A DNA stretch of 64,000 bases. Origin: Bog-473 sp963821755. Its GTDB lineage: Bacteria > Actinomycetota > Acidimicrobiia > Acidimicrobiales > RAAP-2. Below, one piece after another: positions 17,283 through 25,990 of the stretch. The position numbers and the translations under genes were made by a program. Numbering within the stretch: position 1 is the first letter of the stretch; each line of letters opens with the position of its first letter. The stretch is taken from the NCBI GenBank assembly GCA_963821755.1, contig CAWGEX010000002.1, positions 558,001 to 622,000 on the forward strand. Direction: 5' to 3'. The notes beneath the pieces were generated by a model that ran no database searches, was not told where the DNA came from, and saw only the letters and a list, made by a program, of their open reading frames with translations.

Positions 17283-18129
17283 CGAGTGGGATGGAGGGGA
17301 CCCAACCCGTAGCCGCCCGCAACAGGCCGGCGTCGCCCCGCAGGACAGGCACATCGACCGGCCGAACCAGGTCCGGGTCGGTGACGAGCTCGAGGTCGGC
17401 CCGGGCCAGGGCCAAGAGGTCGTCAGCGACCTCTGAAATCGCCACATCCTTCCCGGAACAGACGTTGTAGGTCGACCCGGGCACCCCGTGCTCGATCAGC
17501 AACCGGTACGCCACCACGACATCACGCACATCGGTGAAGTCACGCCGCGTCGTCAGGGTGCCCACCCGCAGCGAGGTGGCGCCCGACCTGCGAGCCTCGA
17601 CGATGCGCTTCGCCAGTGCCGGTACGGCGAAGTTGGGCGATTGCCCCGGCCCGATGTGATTGAAGGGTCGCACCACGATGACCGGTTGGCCGTAGCCGCG
17701 CCAGGCCTGGAGCGCGACGGCCTCGGCGGCCAGCTTGCTGGCGGCGTAGGGGGTGGCCGGGGCCGTCGGCGTGGCCTCGTCCAGCGGGAGCTGTTCGGGC
17801 GTGACGACGCCGTACACCTCGGCCGAGCTCACCACCAGAACCGTGGGGGGCCGGGCCAGCGAGCGAGCGGCGGCGAGCAATTCCGCCGTGCCGATCACAT
17901 TCACCCGGAGGACCTGGCTCGGGTTGTCCCAACTCTCGCCGACGTGGGTCAGAGCGGCCAGGTGGTAGATGGCTTCCGGCGCCGCATCGGTGACCACTTT
18001 TCTCAGCGCCACCCCATCGGCCACGTCGGTCTCGACGTCGACGACCACCACTTCGTCGCCACAGTCCTTGAGGTGGGCGGCGAGCCATTGGCCCACAAAA
18101 CCCTTGCCGCCGGTGATCAGTGCGCGCAT
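17239..18129 (-). CDS. rmd: GDP-6-deoxy-D-mannose reductase (RMD-type SDR)
   Basis: A 296-residue extended SDR. It has GGKGFVG at 7-13 (NAD(P) binding), SSAEVYG at 101-107, catalytic Tyr128 and Lys132 in YAASK, and RPFNHIGPGQ at 154-163. The last motif is characteristic of enzymes that reduce GDP-4-keto-6-deoxy-D-mannose to GDP-D-rhamnose (RMD) and of the related GDP-mannose dehydratases; the short length and NADPH-type loop favour the reductase. It follows three GT4 genes on the same strand, and a TAGGGT hexamer overlapping the upstream stop can give it an internal leaderless promoter. The dehydratase that supplies the substrate is not in this window. Confidence 0.78.
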   Translation of the reverse strand: MRALITGGKGFVGQWLAAHLKDCGDEVVVVDVETDVADGVALRKVVTDAAPEAIYHLAALTHVGESWDNPSQVLRVNVIGTAELLAAARSLARPPTVLVVSSAEVYGVVTPEQLPLDEATPTAPATPYAASKLAAEAVALQAWRGYGQPVIVVRPFNHIGPGQSPNFAVPALAKRIVEARRSGATSLRVGTLTTRRDFTDVRDVVVAYRLLIEHGVPGSTYNVCSGKDVAISEVADDLLALARADLELVTDPDLVRPVDVPVLRGDAGLLRAATGWVPSIPLATTLADVLASWETD

Positions 18130-18135
18130 GCTGGA

Positions 18136-18141
18136 ACCCTA
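18136..18141 (-). promoter_or_regulatory. TANNNT -10 element of rmd inside the upstream stop
   Basis: TAGGGT, read on the minus strand, ends exactly six bases before the rmd ATG and its first three bases are the TAG stop of the GT4 gene. This would let rmd be transcribed as a leaderless mRNA apart from the glycosyltransferases. Confidence 0.45.
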
Positions 18142-19308
18142 GTTCGGGCCGGTCAGGGCCACCCGGTACGCCTCGACGTGCCGGGAGGCGCTGGCCTCCC
18201 ATGTCCGCTCTGCGGCCACCGCCAGGCCGCGAGCACGGCGCCCCTCGACCGCGGTGCCTTCCCGCTCTTGGGCAAGCGCCGCCACCAGAGCTCCGACCAA
18301 CATGGCGTGGTCGCCCGGGGTGACCAGATCGGCCGCATCGCCTGCCATCTCCGCCATCGCCGTCCCCGCGGTCGTGATCAAGGGCGCACCGCAGGCCAGT
18401 GCCTCGAGAGCCGGCAGGCCGTACCCCTCTTCGACGGCCGGGTAGACGACGGCGGTGGATTGGCGCATGAGCGCCGGCACCGCGGCATCGGACAGATAGC
18501 CGGTCCGATGGATCCGGTCTCCGTGGCGGGCCGTCGCCAGCGCCCGCTCGATCTCGTCCACACCCCAGCCCGTCCCTCCCCCCAGTACGAGGACGGCATC
18601 GCGATCGCGGTCCGCCACTTCGTCGAAGGCGGTCACCAGAGGCGCCACCCCCTTGCGCGGTTCCAGTGTCCCGACGAAGACCACCAAGGGGCGATCGGTC
18701 GGGACCCCCAACTGGGCCAAGAGGTGGTGATCCGCCCCGGGGGCCGGTTCGTGCGGCGTGAAGCGACCCAGGTCGACGCCGTAGGGCGCCACCACGATGG
18801 GGGCCCGCACGTCGCACGAGGCCCGCAGCCGGGTCGCGGTGAACTCGCTCCCGGTGACGAGCACGGCTGCGTCGCGGGCGGCCCGACGGATGGCCCGGCG
18901 AAAGAACACCGCCTTGGAGCGGAGATGCCATTCGGGGTGATCGAAGAAGATGCAGTCATGGATCGTGACCGCACAGGGCACCCGGGCCCGTTCGGGCATG
19001 GTGTAGTGCGGTGCGTGATGCAGCTCGACGCCGAGCGATCGGATGAGGCGGGGCAGCCGGACCTGCTCGAACACGAGTCGGACCGGGCGTGAACGGGGCA
19101 CGGCGCCCACGACCGCGTGTCCGGCGCCGGCCAGCGTGCGCCAACGATCCTGATCGTCGACCCGCGACACCATGGTCAGCCGGATGTCATCCCGGGCGCA
19201 CAGCGCACGAGCGAGCTCCATCGTGTAATAACCCGCCCCTCCCGGCCGGGTGGGGACCGCAGACACGTCGAGGGACAGCGCCAGGGGGGACGACGGGGAC
19301 GATGTCAC
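18139..19308 (-). CDS. GT4 family glycosyltransferase (first upstream of rmd)
   Basis: A 389-residue GT-B enzyme of family 4. The N-terminal half has SAVPTRPGGAGYYTMELARAL; the C-terminal half has VFVGTLEPRKGVAPLV, the donor-binding EEGYGLPALEALACGAP and ITTAGTAMAEM. GT4 members transfer sugar from NDP donors with retention. The GTG at 19308 overlaps the stop of the preceding GT4 (GTGA), so translation is coupled. The cluster of three GT4 genes with rmd resembles the rmd plus three rhamnosyltransferase layout of polyrhamnan loci such as A-band O-antigen, so a D-rhamnose or mannose polymer is a reasonable inference. Confidence 0.88.
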   Translation of the reverse strand: MTSSPSSPLALSLDVSAVPTRPGGAGYYTMELARALCARDDIRLTMVSRVDDQDRWRTLAGAGHAVVGAVPRSRPVRLVFEQVRLPRLIRSLGVELHHAPHYTMPERARVPCAVTIHDCIFFDHPEWHLRSKAVFFRRAIRRAARDAAVLVTGSEFTATRLRASCDVRAPIVVAPYGVDLGRFTPHEPAPGADHHLLAQLGVPTDRPLVVFVGTLEPRKGVAPLVTAFDEVADRDRDAVLVLGGGTGWGVDEIERALATARHGDRIHRTGYLSDAAVPALMRQSTAVVYPAVEEGYGLPALEALACGAPLITTAGTAMAEMAGDAADLVTPGDHAMLVGALVAALAQEREGTAVEGRRARGLAVAAERTWEASASRHVEAYRVALTGPN

Positions 19309-20456
19309 GCCAGTGAACCCCACAGGTCGATGTGGGCCTGCGCCGCGGCGCGCCACGTGCGCGCCCGGGCGTACGACTCACCGCGAGCAGAGAGATCGGC
19401 CCGGATGACGTCATCGGTTGCCACGGCGACCAGCCCGACCGCGATGTCCTCCACGCTCATGGCATTGACGATGAGAGCTGGTGGCACCCCGGACTGTTCC
19501 AGGTCATGGACGCTGGGGACCTCGGCGCTGACCACCGAGGGCGTCCCGAAGCGCATTGCTTCGAGCGGGGGCAGACCGTACCCCTCGGTCAAGGGGACGT
19601 AGGCGAAGGCCCGCGCCCGCCGGTAGAGGCCAGACAGGACGGGATCGGCCACCTCCCCGGCGAAGATCACCCCGGCCTGGCTCCCCCGGTCACGGAGCGC
19701 CGGCCCCCAACCATCCGGACCGACAATGACCATCGGCCAGGGCTCGGGCAGAGTGGGGCGCGCCAGCCCGTAGGCCGATATCAGCCGTCCGATGTTCTTG
19801 CGGGGCTCGAGCGTCCCGACGGTGAGCAAGAATTCTCCGTGGACCCCGAGTTGGTCGAGCACGGTGTCGGTCCGGCCCGTGTCCGCCGCCACGACGTGAT
19901 CGCTCCCCCCGTGGACGATGGTGATGCGGTCGTCCGCCACACCCTCGGCCCTGAGATCGACCGCGACCAAATTCGAGGTCACCACCAGGGCGGCCGCAGA
20001 GTCCCGGGCCCGGGCCAGAGCAGCCTCGTGCCACTTGCGGCCCCTCGGCGTGGAGCCTTCGGGGTAACGGCGCCAGGACAGGTCGTGCACGGTCACCACC
20101 GTGCGCTCCCCCCGGCTGGCCCGAGCCGGGGGCGCGGCCAGCGACACCGAGTGGATGATGTCGAATCCCGGTACGGGGCCCAGCCACCCGTGGTCCCACG
20201 CCCGAGTCATGACGGGACCGGGCAGGCGCGACCCGACGACGGGGTGACCGAATCGTGACAGCGGGTCGGCTCCTCCCCCCGCGCCGCGTCGACGCGGCCG
20301 ACTGGCGTAGAGGGTGATGTCGGTGGTCTCGCCCTCCTCGGTCGCCTGGGCCAGTCCGGTCAGGAGCCCCCGGGCGTAGGCCCCGATCCCGCCGGGCACC
20401 GCGCGCCGGAGTTGTTGCACGGCCATCAGGATCCGGGGGCTCCGCACCTCACCCAC
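19305..20456 (-). CDS. GT4 family glycosyltransferase (middle of three)
   Basis: A 383-residue GT-B enzyme. Visible are VQQLRRAVPGGIGAYARGLL, the FDIIHSVSLAAP segment, LLTVGTLEPRKNIGRLI, and TEGYGLPPLEAMRFGTPSVV with the donor-phosphate glutamates. The GTG at 20456 lies eight bases inside the end of the preceding GT4, and its own stop overlaps the next start, so the three enzymes are made as a set. It is closest in pattern to the mannosyl/rhamnosyl-transferase branch of GT4. The acceptor is unknown. Confidence 0.88.
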   Translation of the reverse strand: MGEVRSPRILMAVQQLRRAVPGGIGAYARGLLTGLAQATEEGETTDITLYASRPRRRGAGGGADPLSRFGHPVVGSRLPGPVMTRAWDHGWLGPVPGFDIIHSVSLAAPPARASRGERTVVTVHDLSWRRYPEGSTPRGRKWHEAALARARDSAAALVVTSNLVAVDLRAEGVADDRITIVHGGSDHVVAADTGRTDTVLDQLGVHGEFLLTVGTLEPRKNIGRLISAYGLARPTLPEPWPMVIVGPDGWGPALRDRGSQAGVIFAGEVADPVLSGLYRRARAFAYVPLTEGYGLPPLEAMRFGTPSVVSAEVPSVHDLEQSGVPPALIVNAMSVEDIAVGLVAVATDDVIRADLSARGESYARARTWRAAAQAHIDLWGSLA

Positions 20457-21612
20457 GGCGTTCGGCGTCCACGCGCCCGTACAGCTGGGCCAGGCCGGTG
20501 CCGCAACGGTCCCAGCGGAAGAACGCGGCCCGGGCCGTACCGCGTCGGATCACGTCCTGCCGGCGCAGGTCGTCCGCCAGGACCTGGTCCAAGGCGCCGG
20601 CCAACGCGTCGGGGTCGCCCGCCTCGACCAGCGTGGCCCCGTCAGCCAGGATCTCGGGGAGCGAGCCGGCCCGCGTGGCCACGACCGGAATCCCGGCGGC
20701 CATGGCCTGCAGCGGTGGAAACCCGAATCCCTCGTAGAAGGACGGGTAGGCCAACGCGGACGATCCCTTGAGCAAGGCCGAGAGGACGGAGGCATCGACC
20801 CATCCCGTGCGCAGCACCCTGGACGCGTCGCGCGCCCGGTCGACGGCCGCCGTCAATGCCTCCTCGCCCCATCCGGGTGGGCCGGCCAGCACGAGGCCGA
20901 GCGCGGGATGGTCGGCCGCGAGTTGATCAAAGGCGTGCACCAGGCCGGGGAGGTCCTTGCGCGGCTCCGCCGTGCCGATGGCCAGGATGTAGTCCGAGAC
21001 CCCCGAGGGGAGCAGCGCGCGGACCATCCGCCGAGCCTCCTCGGGCGCCAGGTCGGGCAGCGGTGGTATGCCCGGCTCCACGACACGGACCCTGGCCGGA
21101 TCGACGGCAAACGCCTCGACCACTTCGGCCGCCACAAAGGCCGAGTCGGTGTGCACCCAGGCCCCCCGCCGCACGGCGTTGCGGATGAGCGTCGGATAGG
21201 CCAGGGTCGCTTCGTTGCACAGTTCGGGGTGGTGGAGTGGCGTGAGGTCGTGCACCGAGACGACCGACCCGGCCCGTCGGGTGGGCGGCACCACGAAGTT
21301 GGTGCCGTGCACGACATCGACGTCGCCGATGAACCACTCCAGCGGCGGAACGCCCACTCTGCCCCAGAGGGCTTGGAGGGGGCGGGCCGGCATGGGCCGT
21401 TGGGGCGAGAGGACGTTGGCCGGCAGGTGGGCGGCGATCTCGCCGCGGCGACGCCAACTGACGGCGAAGGCGCTGACTTCCAGATCGTCGCGGGTGCTCA
21501 ACGCCTGCAGCGCGCCCTGGCAAAAGGCACCGACACCGGTGGGCTGGGCCAGAAGCGGCGTGGCATCGAGCGACACCCGGAGTCTCGCCGGCATCGTCTT
21601 GACCTCGTTCAT
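20449..21612 (-). CDS. GT4 family glycosyltransferase (first of three)
   Basis: A 387-residue GT-B enzyme with the same architecture as the next two: SLDATPLLAQPTGVGAFCQGAL at the N-terminus, DVVHGTNFVVPP, ILAIGTAEPRKDLPGLV and YEGFGFPPLQAMAAGIPVVA. It heads the run of three GT4 genes and rmd. The ATG at 21612 is used; an internal ATG at MPARLRVSLDATPL (about 21594) is an equally plausible start because the first six residues are not conserved-looking. The order first, second, third GT4, then rmd, suggests stepwise assembly of one repeat unit. Confidence 0.87.
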   Translation of the reverse strand: MNEVKTMPARLRVSLDATPLLAQPTGVGAFCQGALQALSTRDDLEVSAFAVSWRRRGEIAAHLPANVLSPQRPMPARPLQALWGRVGVPPLEWFIGDVDVVHGTNFVVPPTRRAGSVVSVHDLTPLHHPELCNEATLAYPTLIRNAVRRGAWVHTDSAFVAAEVVEAFAVDPARVRVVEPGIPPLPDLAPEEARRMVRALLPSGVSDYILAIGTAEPRKDLPGLVHAFDQLAADHPALGLVLAGPPGWGEEALTAAVDRARDASRVLRTGWVDASVLSALLKGSSALAYPSFYEGFGFPPLQAMAAGIPVVATRAGSLPEILADGATLVEAGDPDALAGALDQVLADDLRRQDVIRRGTARAAFFRWDRCGTGLAQLYGRVDAERRG

Positions 21613-21653
21613 GAATCAGACAGGCTCGGCACCCGTCGAGCCTTGCACACACT

Positions 21654-22481
21654 TCAGGTGGTGATGGCTCCGTCAATGGACAGGATGGCCCCGGTGACGT
21701 ACGCCGCCTCGCCCGATCCGAGATAGGCGAATGCTCCGGCTATCTCGTGCGGGAAGGCAAAGCCGATCGGCGTCATGAGGCGCGCGATGAGCTTGTAGTC
21801 CGCATCGTCGGGAGGGCCGAAATTGTGAATGATGGGTGTGTCCACGCCGCCCGGAGCCACCCCGTTGACGCGGACGCCTCGGGCCATGTACTCCACCGCC
21901 AGCGCCTTGGTCAACAGCTTCACGCCCCCCTTGGAGGCGCAGTAGGCCGCCGAATACGGTTGACCGACGATGCCGGCGGTGGACACCGTATTGACGATGG
22001 CCCCGCCGTGCTCGAGCATCCCGGGCAGGACGGCGCGACACATCAGAAAGGTGCCGTCGAGGTTCACGGCGAGGATCTTCTGCCATCCGGCATACGACTG
22101 ATCGGTGGTGTGCGAGAAGCCGCCGATGCCGGCGATATTGCAGAGGTTGGTGATTTCGCCCAGCTCGGACGCCGCCGTGGCCACGACCGATGCCACCATG
22201 TCCTCGTCCGTCACGTCACAGCGCAGCGCCAGGGCCCGACCGCCGCCGTCCGCCGTGCCGGCGTTGATCTCATCGGCCACGAAGGCAACGGCCTCCTCGG
22301 CCACATCGAGGCAGGCCACCGAAGCACCCTCGGCGGCCAGACGTCGCGCCGTGGCCCGGCCGATGCCCGATCCGGCCCCGGTGACCAGCGCCACCTTTCC
22401 CGTGTAGCGACCAGAGGTGAACACCTCCGGCGCCGTGCCCCTATTGGGATCGGCCTCGCCAACTCTGGTGGTGGGGCTCAT
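21654..22481 (-). CDS. short-chain dehydrogenase/reductase (classical)
   Basis: A 275-residue classical SDR: TGAGSGIG (cofactor loop, about residues 35-42), CDVTDED, CNIAGIG in place of NNAG, the catalytic serine in NTVSTAGI, YCASK, and the PGGVDTPI loop. An AAGGAG ribosome site precedes the ATG at 22481. The first 25 residues are an extra leader not typical of the family. The CNIAG variant is found in several 3-oxoacyl or sterol dehydrogenases of actinobacteria. It precedes the acyl-CoA ligase gene in reading order, with a 94-base gap, so a lipid substrate is possible. Confidence 0.9.
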   Translation of the reverse strand: MSPTTRVGEADPNRGTAPEVFTSGRYTGKVALVTGAGSGIGRATARRLAAEGASVACLDVAEEAVAFVADEINAGTADGGGRALALRCDVTDEDMVASVVATAASELGEITNLCNIAGIGGFSHTTDQSYAGWQKILAVNLDGTFLMCRAVLPGMLEHGGAIVNTVSTAGIVGQPYSAAYCASKGGVKLLTKALAVEYMARGVRVNGVAPGGVDTPIIHNFGPPDDADYKLIARLMTPIGFAFPHEIAGAFAYLGSGEAAYVTGAILSIDGAITT

Positions 22482-22575
22482 GTGCGCTCCTTGTGTTGAT
22501 GCAGTGGGTCAGTCGCCCTGGCCGGACCGAGCATTGCGGGTGCCGTGTGCGGACTCTGCCTACCACTCTGCCCGC

Positions 22576-24177
22576 TCATTGGCCTCTCCCGGCCCGGTCG
22601 GCCAGTCGATCTGCGGCCGCCTGTTCCGCCAAAAGGGCCAGCTGGCGGGTGTCGACCTTCATCATGGGCGTCAACGGAATTTCGTCCACGAGCACCAGCG
22701 CGTCGGGGGCCTTGTAGTCCGAGAGTTTCTCTGCGCAGTGCGACCGCATCCCGGCGAGGTCCAGGTTCGCCCCCTTCTTCGTCACCACGATCGCCACCCC
22801 GATCTCTCCCAACACCGTGTCGGGCGCTCCCGTGACGGCCACCCGCTCGACCGCCGGATGGGTCGCCAACACCTCTTCCACTTCGGCCGGGTACACGTTG
22901 TACCCGCCCCGGATGTAGCGCTCGTGGGTCCGGCCGGACAATCGTAAGTTGCCGCGTCGGTCGAGGACGCCGAAGTCACCCATGGTGACCCACCCGTCAT
23001 CCGAGACCACCGCCGCCGTGGCGTCGGCGTCGATCAGATCTTCGAGCGACCGCCCCCGTCCGGGCCCACGCCCCCAGTACCCGCGCATGGCCGCCTCGGA
23101 TCGCACGAGGACTCGGCCAACCGTTCCAGCCTCGACCGGTGTGCCGTCGTCGTCGACAATCCGGATCTCGACGCCCGGAACGGGCGCGCCGACCGTCGAC
23201 GCCACCTCGTCGTCCGACGACGACAGCGTGGTGCCCGTCCCGAGTGACGATTCGGTCGAGGTGTAACGGACGACGACCGGCACTCCGAAGCGCTCACGCA
23301 TGGCGGTGACGAGGGACGAGGGGACCCGCGCCGCGCCGGTCGAGACCACGCGCAGGGACGTCACGTCCACCCCGGCCAATTCAGGTCGGGCCAACATCAA
23401 GGCCCACTGCGTCGGGACCCCCTGGCCCACCGTGATCCGTTCCTCGCCGATAATGCGGAGGGCGTCTGCGGCCTGCCACGGCGTGGGCGTGATGACCGTC
23501 GTCACACCATGGGCAATCTCGTCCCACGCCCGGGTCATGTAACCCACATGCGCAAACGGGACCGGTGAGAGGCGCCGGTCCCCCGGCTGGCTCAGCACAT
23601 CGGTGCCCCGGGCCACCGCGGCCAGATTGGCGTGGTCGAACACCGCCCCCTTGGGAATTCCGGTCGTGCCGCTGGTCCAGACCACGGCCACCGGGTCGTG
23701 CGCCGTCTGGTCCGACCAAGTCCGTGGTGGTGCACCGTGCTGGCCGGACATCAGGTCGGCGCGATCGACCACCCGGGTGACTCCGTCCGACACCAGGTCA
23801 CTCGATTCGGGGTCCAGCACCAGCAGCACCGGCGCCGTCCGCTCGATGATCGATGCCACTTCGCCCCGGCCCATCCGTGGATTGATGCCCGACGTGATCG
23901 CCCCCAGCCGGAGCAGAGCCGCATAGAGGACGGCGTAGTCAATGCACGCCGGCAGGAGGAGACAGACCACGTCCCCGTGGCCGACGCCGAGTCCAGCCAG
24001 CACCCCGGCCATCCCGTCGGCAGCCCGGTCCCACTGCCCGAAGGTCAGCGACCGGCGCGGCCGCAGGCCGGGCTGGGCCGGTTCCACGTACGCCTCCACG
24101 TCCGCGTTGACCTGCGCCGCCTCGCGCAGCACCGACACAACGGTCTGATGGTGCAGCGAGGAGATCTGGTGCGGCAT
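22576..24177 (-). CDS. AMP-dependent acyl-CoA synthetase/ligase (fatty-acid ligase type)
   Basis: A 533-residue adenylate-forming enzyme: the AMP motif VVWTSGTTGIPKGAV, YTSTESSLGTGTT, the GDFGVLDRRGNLRLSGR hinge motif, RGGYNVYPAEVEEVL, and the catalytic lysine region TPMMKVDTRQL near the C-terminus. It activates a carboxylic acid to acyl-AMP and then acyl-CoA. The ATG at 24177 was chosen; a TTG 21 bases upstream is in frame. The gene is divergent from cofD (82 bases). Substrate length cannot be read from the sequence; with the SDR next door, fatty or terpenoid acids are candidates. Confidence 0.92.
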   Translation of the reverse strand: MPHQISSLHHQTVVSVLREAAQVNADVEAYVEPAQPGLRPRRSLTFGQWDRAADGMAGVLAGLGVGHGDVVCLLLPACIDYAVLYAALLRLGAITSGINPRMGRGEVASIIERTAPVLLVLDPESSDLVSDGVTRVVDRADLMSGQHGAPPRTWSDQTAHDPVAVVWTSGTTGIPKGAVFDHANLAAVARGTDVLSQPGDRRLSPVPFAHVGYMTRAWDEIAHGVTTVITPTPWQAADALRIIGEERITVGQGVPTQWALMLARPELAGVDVTSLRVVSTGAARVPSSLVTAMRERFGVPVVVRYTSTESSLGTGTTLSSSDDEVASTVGAPVPGVEIRIVDDDGTPVEAGTVGRVLVRSEAAMRGYWGRGPGRGRSLEDLIDADATAAVVSDDGWVTMGDFGVLDRRGNLRLSGRTHERYIRGGYNVYPAEVEEVLATHPAVERVAVTGAPDTVLGEIGVAIVVTKKGANLDLAGMRSHCAEKLSDYKAPDALVLVDEIPLTPMMKVDTRQLALLAEQAAADRLADRAGRGQ

Positions 24178-24247
24178 GGCGGGCGCGGATCGTAGCAAAG
24201 GTGCCCGAACCGCCCTCCAGCCGGTCGGGAGGGCCGCGGCCGCCTTC

Positions 24248-24253
24248 TATGCT
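24248..24253 (+). promoter_or_regulatory. TANNNT -10 element of cofD
   Basis: TATGCT ends exactly six bases before the GTG at 24260. No ribosome site is present, so a leaderless cofD-cofE mRNA starting at the GTG is likely. The hexamer also decides the cofD start against an upstream in-frame ATG. Confidence 0.6.
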
Positions 24254-24259
24254 CGCTCC

Positions 24260-25207
24260 GTGCTGGTCACCCTCTGCGGCGGCGTCGGCGCCGCCCGGAT
24301 GCTGTCGGGCCTGGTCCGCGTCGTCCCCCCGTCGTCAATCACCGCCGTGGTCAACACCGGCGACGACACCATCCTCCACGGTCTGCATATCAGCCCGGAC
24401 CTGGACACGGTCACCTACACCCTGGCCGGCATGGACAATCGCCAGGCCGGATGGGGCATGGCCGGTGAGAGTTGGACGGTGATGGAAGAACTGACCCAAC
24501 TCGGCGGCGAGAGCTGGTTCAGGCTCGGTGACCGCGACCTGGCCACCCATCTCTTCCGGACCGAACGCCTGCGCACCGGGGCCACGCTCAGCGATGTCAC
24601 CACCGAGATCGCGGCCCGGCGCCACGTCGAAGTGCACCTGCTTCCGGTGACGAACGACCCGGTGCGCACGATGCTCACCCTGGCCGAGGCCACCGACCTC
24701 GGGCCGGCGGGAACCGAGGTCGGATTTCAGGACTACTTCGTCCGGCTTCACCACGAGGTGGCCGTGCGGACGGTTCGATTCGGCGGTGCCGAGTCGGCTC
24801 GACCGGCCCCTGGTGTGCTCGAGGCGCTGACCAGGGCCGAGCAGATTGTCGTCTGCCCTTCGAATCCGATCGTCTCGATCGGCCCACTGCTGGCCATACC
24901 CGGAGTGCTGGCGGCCCTGACGCCGCGCCGGGACGACATCGTGGCGGTGTCGCCGATCATTGCCGGGGCGGCGCTGAAGGGCCCGGCCGACCGGCTCATG
25001 ACCGAGCTCGGGACCGAGGCATCGGTCGTCGGTGTGGCCCGCCTCTACGCCCCGTGGGTGGGCACCCTGGTGGTGGACGAAGCCGACCGCGCCCAGGTGG
25101 CCGCCGTCGAGGCTGAAGGCGTCCGCTGCCTGGTGGCGCCGACCATCATGGATACGCCGGAGCGGGCGGAGGCGCTGGCGCGGCGGGTGATCGATGCCCA
25201 TGGATAG
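24260..25207 (+). CDS. cofD: 2-phospho-L-lactate transferase-type F420 biosynthesis enzyme
   Basis: A 315-residue CofD/FbiA family enzyme, which joins Fo to a phospholactyl-type group (from enolpyruvyl-diphospho-guanosine in actinobacteria) to make F420-0 or its dehydro form. Motifs are LCGGVGAARM at the N-terminus, VNTGDDTILHGLHISPDLDTV, GWGMAGESW, FRLGDRDLATH and LPVTNDPVRTM, all typical of the family. The start was set at GTG 24260 because the protein then begins like family members and a -10 sits six bases before. It overlaps cofE by eight bases. A divergent lipid ligase sits upstream. Confidence 0.93.
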   Translation: MLVTLCGGVGAARMLSGLVRVVPPSSITAVVNTGDDTILHGLHISPDLDTVTYTLAGMDNRQAGWGMAGESWTVMEELTQLGGESWFRLGDRDLATHLFRTERLRTGATLSDVTTEIAARRHVEVHLLPVTNDPVRTMLTLAEATDLGPAGTEVGFQDYFVRLHHEVAVRTVRFGGAESARPAPGVLEALTRAEQIVVCPSNPIVSIGPLLAIPGVLAALTPRRDDIVAVSPIIAGAALKGPADRLMTELGTEASVVGVARLYAPWVGTLVVDEADRAQVAAVEAEGVRCLVAPTIMDTPERAEALARRVIDAHG

Positions 25208-25925
25208 TGCGATCTCCCTCATCCCGCTGACCGGCATCGGCGAGATCGAGCGGGGAGCGGACCTGGCCTTGATGGTGGCCGAGGTGCTGGCGCCGCGCCA
25301 CACGAGCGGCCCCACCCTGCAGCCGGGCGATGTGGTTGTCGTCACCCAGAAGGTGGTGTCCAAGGCCGAAGGACAGATCGTGCCCATCGACCTGGACGAC
25401 CCCACGGCCAAGGCCACCCTGATTGAGCAGGAGTCGGTTCGCATTCTCCGGCGCCGCGGCGACCTCATCATCAGCGAAACCAAGCACGGCTTCATCTGCG
25501 CCAATGCAGGCATCGATCTGTCCAACGTGGCCGAAGGCACCGCAGCCCTGCTGCCCGAAGACTCGGACCGATCGGCTCGTCGTATCCGGGCCGGGCTCAA
25601 ACAGCTCTGCGGCGTCGACGTCGGCGTGATCATCTCCGACACCTTTGGGCGCACCTGGAGGCGCGGGGTGACCGATGTCGCCATCGGCTGCGCCGGGGTG
25701 GCGGCGGTGGTCGACCTACGGGGCACCCTTGACGCCAACGGCCGTGAGCTGGTGGCCACCGAGTTGTGCGTGGGCGATGAATTGGCGTCGGCGGCCGAGC
25801 TCGTCATGGGCAAGGACAGGGGCGTTCCGGCGGCCATCGTGCGCGGCGTGCCCGGGGCATGGCTGCGGCCCGCGTCGGTGCGCGGAGAAGTCATCCGGCC
25901 GCCGGACGAGGACCTCTTCCGTTAA
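25200..25925 (+). CDS. cofE: coenzyme F420:L-glutamate ligase, single-domain
   Basis: A 241-residue CofE-family GTP-dependent ligase that adds glutamates to F420-0. It shows LTGIGEIERGADLA, GDVVVVTQKVVSKAEG, ETKHGFICANAGID, LPEDSD and VIISDTFGRTWRRG, the metal and nucleotide motifs. Mycobacterial FbiB carries an extra C-terminal FMN reductase domain of roughly 200 residues; this protein ends right after the CofE domain, so reduction of dehydro-F420-0 must be done elsewhere or not at all. ATG 25200 overlaps the cofD stop (ATGGATAG); an ATG six bases earlier is possible. Confidence 0.93.
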   Translation: MDSAISLIPLTGIGEIERGADLALMVAEVLAPRHTSGPTLQPGDVVVVTQKVVSKAEGQIVPIDLDDPTAKATLIEQESVRILRRRGDLIISETKHGFICANAGIDLSNVAEGTAALLPEDSDRSARRIRAGLKQLCGVDVGVIISDTFGRTWRRGVTDVAIGCAGVAAVVDLRGTLDANGRELVATELCVGDELASAAELVMGKDRGVPAAIVRGVPGAWLRPASVRGEVIRPPDEDLFR

Positions 25926-25990
25926 TTGGAGTGCCGGTCCATTGGAGCAACGGGCTGCGGGGCTGCGAGGGGTCCGCGGGTGCGACCAGC

